A DNA stretch of 62,499 bases from Herpomyces periplanetae (GCA_009733715.1 WMKJ01000078.1:1-62499); one strand, 5' to 3'; shown: positions 1 through 13,067, numbered from the stretch's first letter. Notes: generated by a model not told the origin, from the sequence alone. Numbers and translations: made by a program.

Positions 1-189
1 AGATGCTAGCTTCGACTAGATTTGTAATACAAAGGATCAGCACTTTCGCATTACGGTTACAAATAAACTTTAGTCAAATTCAACTTCAAACATGAGATTT
101 CGGTACATATATTTCTTTTATTTTCTCTATATTAAGCGGCTGCTTGTCTCAATTTATAACAGGTGCATATCAAAGGCAACATCCGTTAC

Positions 190-300
190 TGAAACTTCTG
201 GCAGTATGATTATATGCGCAATCCCTATTGCGGCGGTGAGGGCGGAGTCCGGTCATTACTAAAAGAGGTGACATCGATGTATCAATATTGATAGCAGTGT
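190..300. repeat. Diverged repeat copy 1 (partner near 6600)
   Basis: This segment aligns by eye with 6600-6710. Shared blocks in the same order are TTCTGGCAGTA, TGCGCAA followed by CCC, and AGAGGTG followed by CAT, GA and TCAAT. The copies differ at many sites and by small indels. The family is not recognised; it is probably an old mobile-element remnant. Confidence 0.5.
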
Positions 301-3119
301 CGACAAAATTCTTATAGGATTTATCATGACCCTGGAGTACGGGCAGAGTATTCTACCACTCACCTTGCTGTTAATACAAGGTAAAAGTTAGATTTCCACA
401 TGATCTGAAATAGAACTGTTTAATATGTTGAATAGATTAGTAGTAATGTAAATATACGAGCAATATTATATACATAACTGTATATATTTTGGAGTCCAAG
501 TTACAGTGACCACATGGATCAGCTTTGCTCCTTTTGCTTCTCAAAAATTTGTGAGGGAACTTATTTTATGGCCACCCAGCCAAAAAAGTTTTGTAAAATT
601 CTTCACCAAGATGTTATGCCCTACTTTACTGCTTGGAATAGTTTACTTGATATAACAAGGGAAAAAAAAGGAAATACGCAAGTGTAGTTACAACTACAAA
701 TTTAGAATATTTGTCTTACTCGGCTAGAATAAGGAACGACAATCTTCCAAACACTCACAAGACACTCGTGTCAATGTCAGCCAGACACACGACAAAGGGT
801 AGCTCAACTAAGATAAATTGACTATATGTTAAACGAGATTGATCCACTGATGGTCAAACATTGGAGGTATCCAGGCCACTTTGAATACTAGAGCAACGAG
901 GTGAAATTTTTGACCAAGTCTCTACTTTGTATTCCAAGCCTGAGCTGCCTCGCTTTTTTCGAGATTAACCTATCAACTACTAACTGTATCTTCAGCTTAA
1001 CAGCCAAGACTGCTCCAGTTATGCGCATGCAAACAATGTAAATGCCATTGTTATATCGAAAGGCGGGATAATAGCGATCCGATTACTTTCAACTATTGTT
1101 AACTTCAATACTCATAGCAAATTTGTGATAGTTTAAGCAATATTCAGAATCCATGACAACACAATTTAACTAAAAGTATTGTTCGATAATGGCATTCTAA
1201 AGCCCAGTTAAGATGATTGAAGCTTAGCTTGCAAAGTTGCCTGCTTTTCACTCATGAACATTAGCTTTCTTCACCAAGCGGTAACTACTAACGAATGACA
1301 CTTAGAGATTACAAATCTCTACCCCTAGCTCTACAATGATTATGATATTGAAGCTACCTGCTTCCCACCATTGAATAATCGGCTACTTGCCAATTAGCAA
1401 CTTGTATTTGAAATAGTCAAGATACTATCCATCCCTCGCCTTGACCATAAACTTAGCGGGACCATCTTGAAGCTGACTACACTAGATGGCGAGCACTTAG
1501 ACTTCATCCATGTGGCACTCTGGAGACAATGCTTCACACACTGACCCTTGCATATCCTTGATGGAAAAATGCTAGTACTGCATAGGCCAGCTATATATGT
1601 ACTGTCTATGTGAAATGACATAAATACATGATAAAAGTTATGAATCATAAGTAGCAGGAGCAAGACGAAGAAAATCATAAGAGCGAAGTATACCGATCGC
1701 AGTGTTACTCTGGAACATAAGCTTAACAAATACATAATTTTTGACTTCAATTATTAATATTTAGCCTTTTCATTGTTGCATTTAGCTGTACTGCCCGGGA
1801 GCACAAAAGCGTCGGCTTTTACTATTGCATACAACAGTATGCCCAGAACAATCGTAGCTGTCTTACTTTTATGTTATTGGGGGCATCTGTGTAGGATATT
1901 CTTTCATTATCCCGTGTCTCAGTGTAGCCCTGAAATTGGAGGTTTCTCTAGCTCTTCAACTAAGCTATACCTCACTGTTAATCTTCCTGCGCTTTTAAAT
2001 AGCAGCTGGCGAAGTTCTGCATCTTTTTCTTGAGTTTTTTCTGTGATTTCAAGTTTAAATAACTTAAAACGTCATCAATAATTACTCGTCAAAATACTCA
2101 ATAAACATTTTTCAAATTCTAGAAATTTTGTGACACTTTTCAGTTATAGTTATTATTTTTATTTCAGAGAAAGACTCAACTTCGTAACTTATAAAACTGA
2201 AATTTTTGCTATCGGGCGGACCTTGCAGACTCAGTAAAATGTATTGAGTTAAAGGGCTCGGCAGCTTTGGTAAACAAGCATACACGATACCATGTACCAG
2301 AGAATGTTTTACCGTGCGACTAGTTTTCTTTAAACCAAATACCTCCTTAAGTCCCCCATCTGTGGATATTACTTAAAATATTCCAGAGTTTATCACACCG
2401 TTTTCTCGATTATTATCATTTTTTATACAAATGTTTCCGAGTTTAACCCTTTAACTCGAGTACAGGGAACAAAATATTTTATCTCACGTGTGTATAAGGA
2501 AACACTTGGGAAGCATGATGCAGACTAGAGAAGTGGCAATTTTGTAAGAGAAGCATTCAATTTAACCCAGTACATAAAGTAGTATTCCTTGAGTGGTTAA
2601 CGAATAGGAGGGTAATACCGCAAGCCAGATACTTTGATATTTTATTCTTTAAATTTCTGTGTAGAGCTATTCGAAATAGTTTCTATGAGTATACATAGAT
2701 AGCAAAATCTACGAATCGCTCATTAAGTAGAAATTAACTTACAAGCTGGCCTGTGTACCCTCATTATTAGCTTCACCGAAAGTATTCAAGCGTTGAAGAA
2801 AGATGTATTGTTTTTTTAATGATACCTGAACGGTAACAAATCGCCTGTCATTCAAACGCATTCAGCTTTAGTAAGTTTGATCTACTGTAAGGTCAGAACG
2901 AAGGATGGTTCGTCTCTTGGGGATTTTGGGAAGAAATTATTATTTGGCAGGAAGCCATTTACCATATTATTTGGAGTAGTTCTCATAAGATTAGTAAAAA
3001 CATGATGAACAAGGACTAAAGGTAATTCGTCTAAGTGGCTTTCAGTTAAAGTTATTTGGAGAAAAGAGATAATGCCCATAAGCCAAAGGCACAAGCAAGA
3101 AGCTTGGTGCTACAGACCG

Positions 3120-3420
3120 GAAATGACTATAGAGAGGGAACAACCATACAAACACAAGAAAATGAACAAGTGATGGTGGATAAGAGGAAATATAGACTAT
3201 AAAAAGCCATCTAAGCCTAAAGCGGAACTTAAGTAACAAATAACAGGAGAGAAAAGCATATTTATGAACGGGTGTGGAAAAACTACAAACAATATGTGGG
3301 ATTGTACAAGCAGAAGAAGTATAACCCAAGTTTAGTCAATGAAACTTATAAAAGTTTAGCAAAAAAGTGCCCAGTGATTATATAAAAGGAAGAAATGAGA
3401 TGAGTAGCTTGAATAAATGA
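3120..3420. repeat. Diverged repeat copy A (partner 5170-5460)
   Basis: Shared blocks with 5170-5460, in order, are ACTATAAAA, GGGATTGTACAAG, AGAAGAAGT (or a close variant), GGAAGAAATGA and AGCTTGA. Parts of this copy read as protein-like, lysine- and tyrosine-rich sequence on the plus strand, interrupted by several stops, so it may be a dead gene family member. No family is recognised. Confidence 0.45.
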
Positions 3421-5169
3421 TGAAAATATAATTATTGTTCTTTCATAATTAAAATTTTTAAATCGCCTTAAGCCGAAACATCGTTTCCAGTTTTTTTCAA
3501 GGGGGGCGAATATCATAGAACTACCTTCTAATCTCATCTCCACATATTGATTTTTCGTAACAAGCAGACACGACATGAGACAGTGGCGGATAAGTAGTCA
3601 CTAGGAATGAGCATTTTATTGTTATAAAACATTCACTGTCTACCTTTGGATAAATCTTGTTCCTGAAAAGTCGTGAAGGAACACATGTTCATGCTGTAGT
3701 GATACCTATACTGCCTCTGAAAGTTGTACAGGTACTGATACCAAATAAAATGATTATTTACTCAATTCTTGCAGTACTGAAGCGAATGGAAGACAATTAA
3801 GATCAGCTCCACCCATAGTATCAGTTGGTGAGGTTGTGTTGAGATGTCATAAGTCCCCAAGGATTAAAAACACTAAACTTTGTATATCATTTTGGCTTTT
3901 GTAAAGTGGTAACAGCAACTTCATGGTAGATGGCAATGAAACTCGAAATAAAAAGTTCAAAACTTCATAAAAGTAGATTAGTACCGAAAATATTGTTTCA
4001 TAAATTAAAAGTTAAACAATTTTAAATTGGCAGATATTCATGATTTCTTACCGGAAAAACTATTTTTACAAAATTCATAAATTTGATCACGCTCAAAATT
4101 TGATACATAAACCTTGACATTAAAACTGTCAAAACCTATAATCCAAAGGCAGGAAATTTAGAACTCAAAGTGTAGTACATGAATACATGAAAAACTCAAA
4201 ATTTCGTGTTAATATAAGAAAACGAGCAATAAAACGACTATCACCACATTAGGGAGGAAACCAGAAGTATAACAAAACCTTTTCAATTCCCTAAAAACTT
4301 TGGGTGTGATTATATAGACATACAAGAAGTAATATCTACATACTTCAAGGTAATTGGATCACTACAAGATATAGAAACAAGGTGCCTTCCGTACAGTTTT
4401 CAACACATTGTTTGCTTATCGATAATTATTATGGTCAGGTTATATATTTCCAAAATCAGATGATGCTTGGAGTTAGTATATATAGTCATGACTTTTAAAT
4501 AATGCTCAACCTATACTATACACTATAAGTATTGCCGTTAATAGTATCTGGAGATAATTGAATATTGATTATTCCTCTTTGCAAGATAACGACAAGGACA
4601 CTCATGTTGTTCGCATGTACAAAGTTATCATAGCCTTGTCTATCAAACTGCAACTATTAATAGTAGTGATCGAGCCTATATTGATGGGGGTGAAATGTTG
4701 AAGGCTCAAAGTAGAGAGCGAAGATTGGAAGAAGTATAGATTTCGTTAAGTTTACTACCTTAAATTTTTTATATTTAAACGAGCCTTGATACCCTACATG
4801 AGTGATAATTTGGTAACTAATCTTGTCCTTACCACTTTACTTTCTTTTATAAAAAATTTAATACATGTCTAGTTTTCTTCAGTTTAACTTATCTTCGCCT
4901 CGTGTCGGACTGACTTGGGCAAAGGTCTCTTATGGCTTCTTTGGAAGATTGTGTTTTACCCATTATTGTCGAATAGGGCAAATAGTTATATTCTGTAGTT
5001 GAAACTATATATGCCCATTTACATAATATTGTGACTTGTTTTTCTAACTACTCTAGCTGCAAGGTAAGGTGTTGCATGATCCTGAGTATGAAGGATATGG
5101 TCACGATATTGAGAGAGATCCCTTTTGCTTGTAGTAGGGTAGATGACGAGAAGACGAATTACCTAAATC

Positions 5170-5460
5170 GGGATGACCCAACTAAAGCAATTTAACCAAC
5201 AAGTAGTAAGAAAATAAACATAGGCAAAGTAAACTATAAAAGCTTAAGATAGGACTCAACTATCAAGAATTATGCAAAACGGATAATAAATGTACAATTA
5301 AATGTAAGGTATGAGACTTAGTACAATACAGGGGATTGTACAAGGAAGAAGTCATATCTAAAGAATAGTCACTATAACAAGAAATACTTTGAAGGGAAGC
5401 TTAAAGTATTCAGAGGGAAGAAATGAAATTGTCAGCTTGAGGAAAGGCAAGATAACTGAG
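5170..5460. repeat. Diverged repeat copy B (partner 3120-3420)
   Basis: This is the second copy of the repeat at 3120-3420, in the same orientation and about 2 kb away. The best conserved core is GGGATTGTACAAGGAAGAAG against GGGATTGTACAAGCAGAAGA in the partner. No intact open frame remains. Confidence 0.45.
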
Positions 5461-6599
5461 TTGTTTTTTTATAATTAACCAAAAAAGATTTGACATTGCT
5501 AAAGTGCAGTGTCAACTCTTATTTATTTTTTTTCCGAGCTGAGCGACAAAGAAATGCCGCGAAAGTAGTCATGTGGGACGTTCCAAGATGCTGTTATGAG
5601 TAAATCACTCGAAGCACGTATTCGTCAAGCAGATACCTCGCGTGATTCAGAGATCACGTAACCTAATTTCACGATGTGTGAAAGGCAGCTTTTCTGTCCT
5701 CATGATGCACACGTAGGGCATTATGATGATTGCTGTCACCTGCTAAGAAATATCAGTTTGATACTTCTTGAGGGGGCTAGTGTAGCCGGTTAAAAGGGTT
5801 AAATATGGATTCACGATAATTTTGAGAAGCAATATCGCGATATCTTATGTCATAATTAAGTATACATTCTCAGAAATGTGCAGTTCGCACATACTATGCG
5901 TATTGGGGCACTCATGAATTCCTAATGATACCGATGCATTGATTCCGATTTCCATTTCAATTTCTCGACGCTATTAACATGAAATGAAAATCGGGTGGAG
6001 CGACCTTGTAATATGCACATGTGGAGATAGTCGAGATAAGTTGAACACAGATGGAGTTGACTTGGTCATCTTTTGTATTTGAGACGTCCGAGATCTCCAT
6101 AACAACGGGAATCTCGTTCAGCCATTCATGAAGCTACGACAGCTTACTCTGCCATTAGTCTTGTAATAACTTAGAACCGCAGTTTTTGTCCGATCAACAC
6201 GAATATTGGTAATTTTACTGTATTTGTCAGGCTGTTGCCCCGTTTACTTTGTCTGATAAATCTTGTACAATGCTATAATTGAAGCAGTTGTAGCCATTTC
6301 ACCCGTGACGACAATTATATTGTCTGTTTGCCAAGTAAACCCTGACACGAATGAGCGCGTATAGCATACGCGCCTGGCTTTGTTTGAAATGATCGTTGCG
6401 GCTTGCCGGTGGTTTTATGCACGATTGTGATAACAGGAGGCTAGGAGATGATCATGAGTCCGTGTTCATATCTCTCAGATGGGGAACTGCGAGTGTTGAA
6501 GAATTTGTTTTGCAGCGATGACGGACATTGTTTAATTTAGCCGTACAAAACTTCCGGGAAGCGTGTAATAACAAACTTTCGAGACGGCACCTGCTATCA

Positions 6600-6710
6600 A
6601 ACATTCTGGCAGTACGCTTGAGTTTGCGCAACCCCAATGCCGATGGAGAGGCAGGAATCTAGTGTCAACCATGAGAGGTGGCATTGACCTGTCAATGTGG
6701 ATTACACCGT
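6600..6710. repeat. Diverged repeat copy 2 (partner 190-300)
   Basis: This is the partner of the copy near 190-300, in the same orientation, about 6.4 kb apart. Conserved order: TTCTGGCAGTA, TTGCGCAACCCC, GAGAGG and AGAGGTGGCAT. Sequence around it is less AT-rich than its surroundings. Confidence 0.5.
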
Positions 6711-7159
6711 ACCCATTGAGTTATAAATGGTAATGCCCTTATGACAGTCGGGAACTTATGATTAGCGAAGGGGCTTAGGCAGACCAATTTATGCAGAGGA
6801 AGGCTTACAGAGCTGCGAATGAGGCCTTTAAAGGTGTGAAACCCGAGCATGACCCGGAGACTGTCCAGAAGAGTTTTGGTAGGCAAAGTGATACTGATCA
6901 CATCCAGCTGGAAGTTCTCTCAGGAGTAATAGCGTTCAAGGGAACACCCGTCGTGAGTTAATGTCGATGAAGTTTGTAACTTCTTTGCCAGTATCGATAA
7001 TTGGAATAATAGTTTTTTTAGTCCGTTTTTTGTTGTACTGAATTGAATAAGTAGTCATTAAGTTTGAGCTGGTATACGGTATCACTTGGTAAAGTTAAAG
7101 TTCTGGGCTTTGTGGTCCCATAATTCAAAAACTCCAAATCTTCCAAATTACTTGGGGCA

Positions 7160-7260
7160 TCTTAAAAAGTAGTTGCGGCACCGTTTCGTAGTTGATAACG
7201 AAGTGATTCAAAGTGAAAATCCAAACTCTTATTTTGTATAGAACTGACTCTGAAAAGATC
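7160..7260. repeat. Degenerate direct repeat, unit 1
   Basis: This unit resembles 7735-7830 in the same orientation: AGTAGTTGCGGCACCGTTTC here against AGTAGTTCCAGCACTATTTC there, then shared AACTC and GAACTGA blocks at similar spacing. It is probably an ancient local duplication. Confidence 0.4.
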
Positions 7261-7281
7261 GTATTCTCAACTAGAACTTGA

Positions 7282-7635
7282 ATACTGGAAAACAGACGAA
7301 AATACTGTCGCACTGGGCAATATAATGAAGGCGTAAACACATTATTACCAGATTTTTGGCTTATCCCAGAAGAAACCTGTTATTTCAAAAACATTGGCTG
7401 GTTACTCCCAAAATTTAAGTATGAATATTTTGACATGTATAGAGATTGTCTACGAAATTTGAGCACAATCGGACTTTGGAAAAGGACGGAAATTTTGTTT
7501 TCCGTAACATGTGTTACACCATACACATCGAGCCATTCTCCCCTTGTCTCTGAATCCACAGGTCCTCTTTCTCCGTATCCCTTGGTAAAATATTTCCATA
7601 ACATTACCGTGCTGAGCCAAATATGTGACCATTAG
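7282..7635 (+). pseudogene. Possible gene remnant, 117 open codons, no ATG start
   Basis: The frame is open for 117 codons from just after a stop at 7279 to the stop at 7633, but the first ATG (7435) lies well inside. The first half is rich in Trp, Phe, Tyr and Cys, which looks protein-like rather than random AT-rich sequence. It lies between the two degenerate direct-repeat units, so it may be part of a duplicated, now broken gene. I do not recognise the family. It could equally be chance. Confidence 0.25.
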
Positions 7636-7734
7636 AACCGCCTTCACAGTGCTTGATAGTAAGGTTCATGCTTCAAAATTCACGTCCCGAAAATATAAAA
7701 CAATTTAATCTTACTAGTCGGTTGAAACAGGATT

Positions 7735-7830
7735 AAAAGTAGTTCCAGCACTATTTCACGGTGGGTAGCATTTCGATTTGCAATAAAAATTAGAAAACTC
7801 CATACTTGAAGAACTGATCCTCAAATTTCT
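7735..7830. repeat. Degenerate direct repeat, unit 2
   Basis: This is the second unit of the repeat at 7160-7260. It is followed on the plus strand by a short open frame (to 8029) with four cysteines near its end, which has no recognisable homology. Confidence 0.4.
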
Positions 7831-9318
7831 ATTTAAGCAATAAGAAGTGGAATATCTCGAGAATCTGCCGAGATATATTCCTGAATTCGAAGCCAGAAAA
7901 ATCTTATCCCCAAATTGTATGTCTAATGACCTCAAAAAGTTTGTATGTGATTGCAAGCAAAGAAGGGAACGCAACGTAGAGCATCCGAGTTCAACATATA
8001 CAAAATGTAGTGTGCAATGTATGAATTAAAGTATTTTATATTTGGACAACTTTAGGTGAAGCCGCAAGGGAAACATTACCCGATTTACCCGGAATCTGGT
8101 AAGTTGTCCAGTTGGTCTTAAATCTTAAAATTGACTTTCTCGGCATAATTGAATTGAGTTTTCAAAAATTGCGAATTGATGAATAACTTTAATGTATATA
8201 AGAGTGAGGTTTTCAGTAATTTTTTAACAGTCATGTATCTACCTTTGGATAGTTGTTAGTTTGACAAAGTTAGCAATGAGATCAAGCTGAGAGTTCCATA
8301 TAAAAAGTTCATACGGATAGTTGACTGAGGTTTTCCTGTGATCAAATAATTGCCAAACCTTGAATTTGTTAAAATTTTGTTAACATTTATAGGAAACTTT
8401 TGATTTTCACCATATAAATTATGCAGTAACTAGATATATATCTTTGAGATTTTATGTGTTTTAATAAGCAGGCTCAGAATCTGGTGCTCCTTGGGCACAG
8501 GTCAAGTTATAATGAAATGGAACAGGTTAAGTTGAAGGCAAACCTAGTGGAAATAGAAGACGAAATGTAAAAATTATATAATGATTTTCTTAAGAGCTAC
8601 TTTGAAAATACATGGGATAAGTGTAAGGAATAAAGAAATATCAGAACGGGTAATGGAATTAGTGCTTGAAGAGATTTTGGCATCCAGCGAGTGTGCTCTC
8701 TATGCCGCCACACTGGTGATCTTCAAAATTGGCTCCAAGCAACAAATTTAGAAATACCCCTGCGATAGTTAATGTTAAAGGTAGGTTCCAGTACGCGTTT
8801 AATATTTTCTCACTAAAGTAAACCCAAACGAACTAACCTTAGGTTGGGTGATCTATCAGTTCTTGCTAAAAATTAAAGTAATGTGAAAAACTGGACAAGT
8901 AATTTCACGACGTGAGCGAACAATGCTTCTGAAAATGCGCATGAAAATACGAGTATTGAGGGAGTGTTGATAAGGTGAACTGCAACTCTGAGTAAGTTGA
9001 TAATTTGGCTATTTTAATTTGGCCTCCATTAGCGGCCAGATGAATTATCACGCAGTTCCTGTGCTTAGATTTGCTGAAATTTGTGATATTAAATGTTGCC
9101 TTAATTGTAGACTTGATATAGATTCTCTGGTATTACCGTATTATATAGTCTATTAAACTGCTATGATATCGCAATATTCGACATAGCAGAAAATACCAAA
9201 GCTCAAAAACAATAAAATAAACCTTCTGTGTATAGAATTTTGCAAAATTCTCGATGGTTAATGAACATTGTTTTTCCTGCATTCAACAATACTACAACTG
9301 ATCGGTACAATTTGAATA

Positions 9319-9984
9319 ATGAATTTTAAATCGTTAACTAGGTTTTGGATTATAATTTTCATATTTTGCTGTCGGTTTTCCTCTGCAAGAAACTATGAAG
9401 GTTGCCCCTTTGCACTGTATATAAAATTATACAATACAGAGATAAATAAGGATGACGTGACTAAATATGCTATTGTAATTGATGGAAAATCGCTCTCAGC
9501 TGTCCCACGAAGCTCAGTACCCTTTCCAAAAAATTGGTAATTGTTTTTAATTGAGATTTTATTTTAATATCTTGACAAGTGTAATGCTATAGGATGGTGT
9601 TCCACAATAATTTAGAGGGACATTTATGGAAGAAATCTTCTACATACCCTGGAGAAGGTAAGTGTAACAGTATTTTAGTAGCTATAAGCTTTATAACTAA
9701 GAAAATTTACTTTAGAGGATATCGTTGTGAGGAAGATAACATCCGGTGATCTAAGGGTCACTCCCAAACGAGATATTAATTTTACAGAATTTCAACCCGC
9801 TGTATTCGAGATAACACAACATAAAAGAAGAAACAAGATCTTCGAGCAATTGACTCCAGCTGACAAGAAGTATAAGATGTATAGCTGTCCTAATCGAGAT
9901 GAAACAATGTCCGTAATATATACATATCATGAGGTAGTGGATTGTTACGAAGTAGCGTTTTACAATTTTTTAACTTTTGATTGA
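9319..9984 (+). CDS. Small secreted protein, orphan, 3 exons
   Basis: The proposed exons are 9319-9536, 9593-9657 and 9716-9984 (552 nt, 183 aa); phases agree across both introns. Donors are GTAATT and GTAAGT, acceptors are TAG. The N-terminus has a classic signal peptide: Asn-Phe-Lys, then a hydrophobic core FWIIIFIFCC, with likely cleavage after SSA (residue 23). The mature protein of about 160 residues is charged and has three cysteines (first in YEGC, then YSCPN and VDCYE), no membrane segment and no glycine- or serine-rich tail. I recognise no domain. It is isolated in gene-poor DNA with over 9 kb upstream and 2 kb downstream lacking other genes. Secretion is inferred from the signal peptide; an effector-like role is speculation. 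Confidence 0.6.
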
Positions 9985-12046
9985 AAATTTTATGTGATAT
10001 TTTCAATTTGATATGTCAACTAGTGAATAATGTTTTCCGTAGTATAAATCATTTAAAAATAACTTAGGTTAGTTTAGAGAAATATAGATTTAAATTAATA
10101 AAAAATAGTTTAGAGTTGAGTGTTCTACAGCAAACGTAATTAAATGCAGAATAGATACGATTTAGCTATATCTTTCGATAGTACGTATTTGGTGAACATT
10201 TACTATAGTATGAATTAATTATATACGCCAATTAGTCCTGATTCTAGATGTATATATAATTATTTAGGTAGTTGTATTTTATTCCTTTCATAAAAAAAAG
10301 ATATCAGAATTAATATCTTCAAACCCAGCGAAGATATTGTTATTCTGATAACAAGTCTTGCTTCGGAGTACTCCAAAGTATCAGTATACATTTGGTAGAT
10401 TGTTATATTCGGAAACAATTGTATTATACGTATTATGTTATTCTTCACACATATCGCCATATGTCTGCAAGTTCTTAATACAAGATTTACTGTAGGTTAT
10501 TTGCATACTTACAAGCTTGTAAGAACTTTTATTATATTCTTTTAAGTATTCTTTAATTATAATGCTCGTATACTTAACTCAAACACACGTAAATCTATTT
10601 TTAAAATATATTTACGTACATGAGTCCTACTTATTTTCATAAAAGTATATTTTGTCCTGTAATTTTCTTACTTAGTATGCACTTTTAAACCTTCATGTTC
10701 GATTGGCTTGTCTAAAAATTATTTTCTTAGAAAGTCAGACTTGCTCGTGATTAACCCTTACCTTTCTGGGTATGTTTCTCGTGATTGAGATATACACTCT
10801 AATGCCCATTTGATTTATGTTGCCTCCGCATATTGTAGTTCAAGTTCTAGAAATTGCAACTTTACCGTGACACATTACGCACAGCAAAGGCAACTCTGTA
10901 ACAGAAAAGTCTCACAATAAGATTCATAGTACAAGTTTGAACCAAGCCATAAATGCGAATGAAAATCAATCTTAAAAAATGATTATTTACACATTTATTC
11001 ACCTAAAGATGTTTCTATACATTTCTACTATAGTAAGTTAAAATACTGAATCACAAATCAGTTATTGAATATTGTCAAAATTGACTAATATTTTCATGAT
11101 TTGGGTAGTGGAAAACCGATTAATTGGGAAAATGTACGTCGACTCGCGTGGAAATTGTACCATGTGATTTTGGACACAACGGAAGAAGCTTTTCACCATA
11201 TACTAATTGAAATCTAGACCAAAATTTGAGAAGAAAGTTAAGGAGTATTTATCACAATGAGTCTGTCACAAATGCATTATGTATCTAGTAGAATATTAAA
11301 GTTCTCATTTTGATGGATATGTAAAAGAAATTTTTAGTTTGTTGCAATGACTTTTCTCTGTACTTTAAGCATTTTTTAGTACACAATTAATACTTTGGAT
11401 TGAATTAATGTAGTTGTTTTCTCTTGATGAGTTCAAAAGTATTGAATGCAATAGATCTTTATATGCCACAAATTTAGCATGGAATGATGTGGATTTCAAG
11501 AGTTGATATTTAGGTTGATTCTATCCTGTTTTTATTGTAAAGTGAATTGCGATTTATGATAATACCTAGAAGGATTGAGTCGGCTTAAGTGTAAATCGAG
11601 GTTATGAGGATTATAGTCAAATGCATTGTAAACAACTAAGTTCAATGCGACGACACTAGTACATTGCAAAACAGAAGATTGGAGTGATGAACCCGGGATA
11701 AGCTGCTTATTTAAAGCGCGCCGAAGTATCGCATAAAATGTTCAATCATCGCAAACTAGCTACAGCGAAGCTTTGAATGAAAAATTAAAATGGAGAAATA
11801 ATGTGCATGAATGAAGAGTTGGAGAGTGTAACAATTAATATAGAATACATTTGATGATGGAAAATTATCCGACTGAATAATGACGTAAAAGCAATACGGG
11901 TTGAATTACACCTTGGAAGTAAATTACACGTGAGATCCAATTACGAGAAAACTTGTCTTTTGTTTTAATGGTGGAGGTCTAAAAGGTTCATAATATTAAC
12001 TTGAGTATAAAAACAAGGGGAAATTCAAAGATATTATATGGTAAAC
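9985..12046. other. AT-rich spacer, no gene seen
   Basis: About 2 kb between the orphan secreted-protein gene and the 3' end of ATP12. It holds only short scattered frames on both strands and no recognisable RNA gene or repeat. Confidence 0.6.
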
Positions 12047-13067
12047 CTATCTAATCAAACAAATAACAGTATCAAACTGTTTTAATATATTGTGACGATC
12101 AACTTCATGAACATCCTTTAGATTTCCCCACTTACTTGTTTGCCAATGAAGTTCTAAATTTGATATATTAAAGGCATCAGAAGACGTAAAGACGCTGTCC
12201 CCGGGAACTTTTGGGATAGTCAGAGAAGAACTCCATTCAGCGACGAATCTTGCAGCAATTAGAAAGCTTTTACTTATTAACATGGAATGCTCAAGACCAG
12301 CTAGATCGAAAGGATTAAGAGAGTTACACCATTTAGACACGGTTTCGATACTCTCCTGACACTGAGGAATTGGATAAATACTATTTTGATTTAAGGTAGG
12401 CAGAATTGTAATGTTGGGCCATAATTTAGAAGTTAAATAATGCAGAACAGGTCGGGCCGCATTTTCTTGAATTTGACGTAATGAAGGTTGGTCAGCTGAT
12501 GAATGTTCCTGAGGATTCCAACACATCAAGGTGTCGGTAGAAAAGAATTTTAAGATGCGCTGAAGAATATCGTTACGAACTAAAGAATATTTAGCACGAT
12601 CCGCATGTAGAATGTCAAGAGCTCGTGAGGTTAAAGCTAAGAGTGGAGTTTTATTGACTTTGGCAATATCACGGAATGTTTTGATACACTTTAACTCATC
12701 AACGATAGCTAAAGCAAGAGATGATTTTGATAATGGTAGAGATAAAGTCTGATTGGGATTGAATTTGAGGGGTTTGTCATCTAAAAATATTTTAATTCCA
12801 TCTGTATAGTGAATTGGTAGTTAGTATTGGGGAAGAATGTAGAAATTTTGAAAATCAATGGGAAGGTTTACCAGGAGTTTCGCGAGAATGAATCTTTTTC
12901 CATGCAGGAGTCTCGGCATGAGCTGAATGGAAATGAGACGAAGGGTAGTAAAACCCAAGAAGACGCGGTTTACAAGTTTTTATAGCAAAGTTGCAGGAAG
13001 TGCTTTTGGTTAAACGCGTAAAAGGTGAGGAATGGGCGCGTAATTGGAGTAATTTAAGAGTACACAT
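12047..13067 (-). CDS. ATP12: ATP12-like F1-ATP synthase assembly factor (mitochondrial)
   Basis: Exons on the minus strand are 13067-12872 and 12801-12047 (951 nt, 316 aa). The 70-bp intron starts GTAAAC, carries a perfect TACTAAC branch site and ends CAG. ATP12 binds the F1 alpha subunit in the mitochondrial matrix and helps assemble the F1 alpha3beta3 hexamer. Family landmarks are AWKK near residue 55, then DGIKIFLDDKPLK after the splice junction, FFSTDTLMCW in the middle (the family's conserved D-T-D-T-L-x-x-x-x block) and LHWQTSKWGN with HEVDR near the C-terminus. The first ~50 residues lack acidic residues and are rich in Arg/Lys/Ser/Thr, which suits a mitochondrial presequence. Length is close to yeast Atp12 (325 aa). 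It is divergent from OSH1, sharing a ~790-bp upstream region. Confidence 0.9.

Larger units (their letters stand above)
1..9318. other. Gene-poor AT-rich region with decayed repeats
   Basis: This stretch holds no gene I can support. Open frames are short, overlap on both strands and show no recognisable family or plausible splice chain. It contains at least three pairs of diverged repeat copies, annotated separately, so it looks like old, decayed accessory DNA. I saw no tRNA, rRNA, telomere repeat or CRISPR-like array. Confidence 0.6.

Noticed and set aside
1394-1750. 118-codon minus-strand frame rich in Leu, Ser and Phe
   Set aside because: No homology, no support from splicing and a composition expected from AT-rich DNA.
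3042-3329. 95-codon minus-strand frame, hydrophobic
   Set aside because: It lies antisense to the decayed repeat copy A and shows no domain; treated as a shadow.
8040-8115. Short inverted repeat (TGGACAACTT / AAGTTGTCCA)
   Set aside because: Arms of about 10-12 bp with a ~45-bp loop are not enough to call an element or a terminator.
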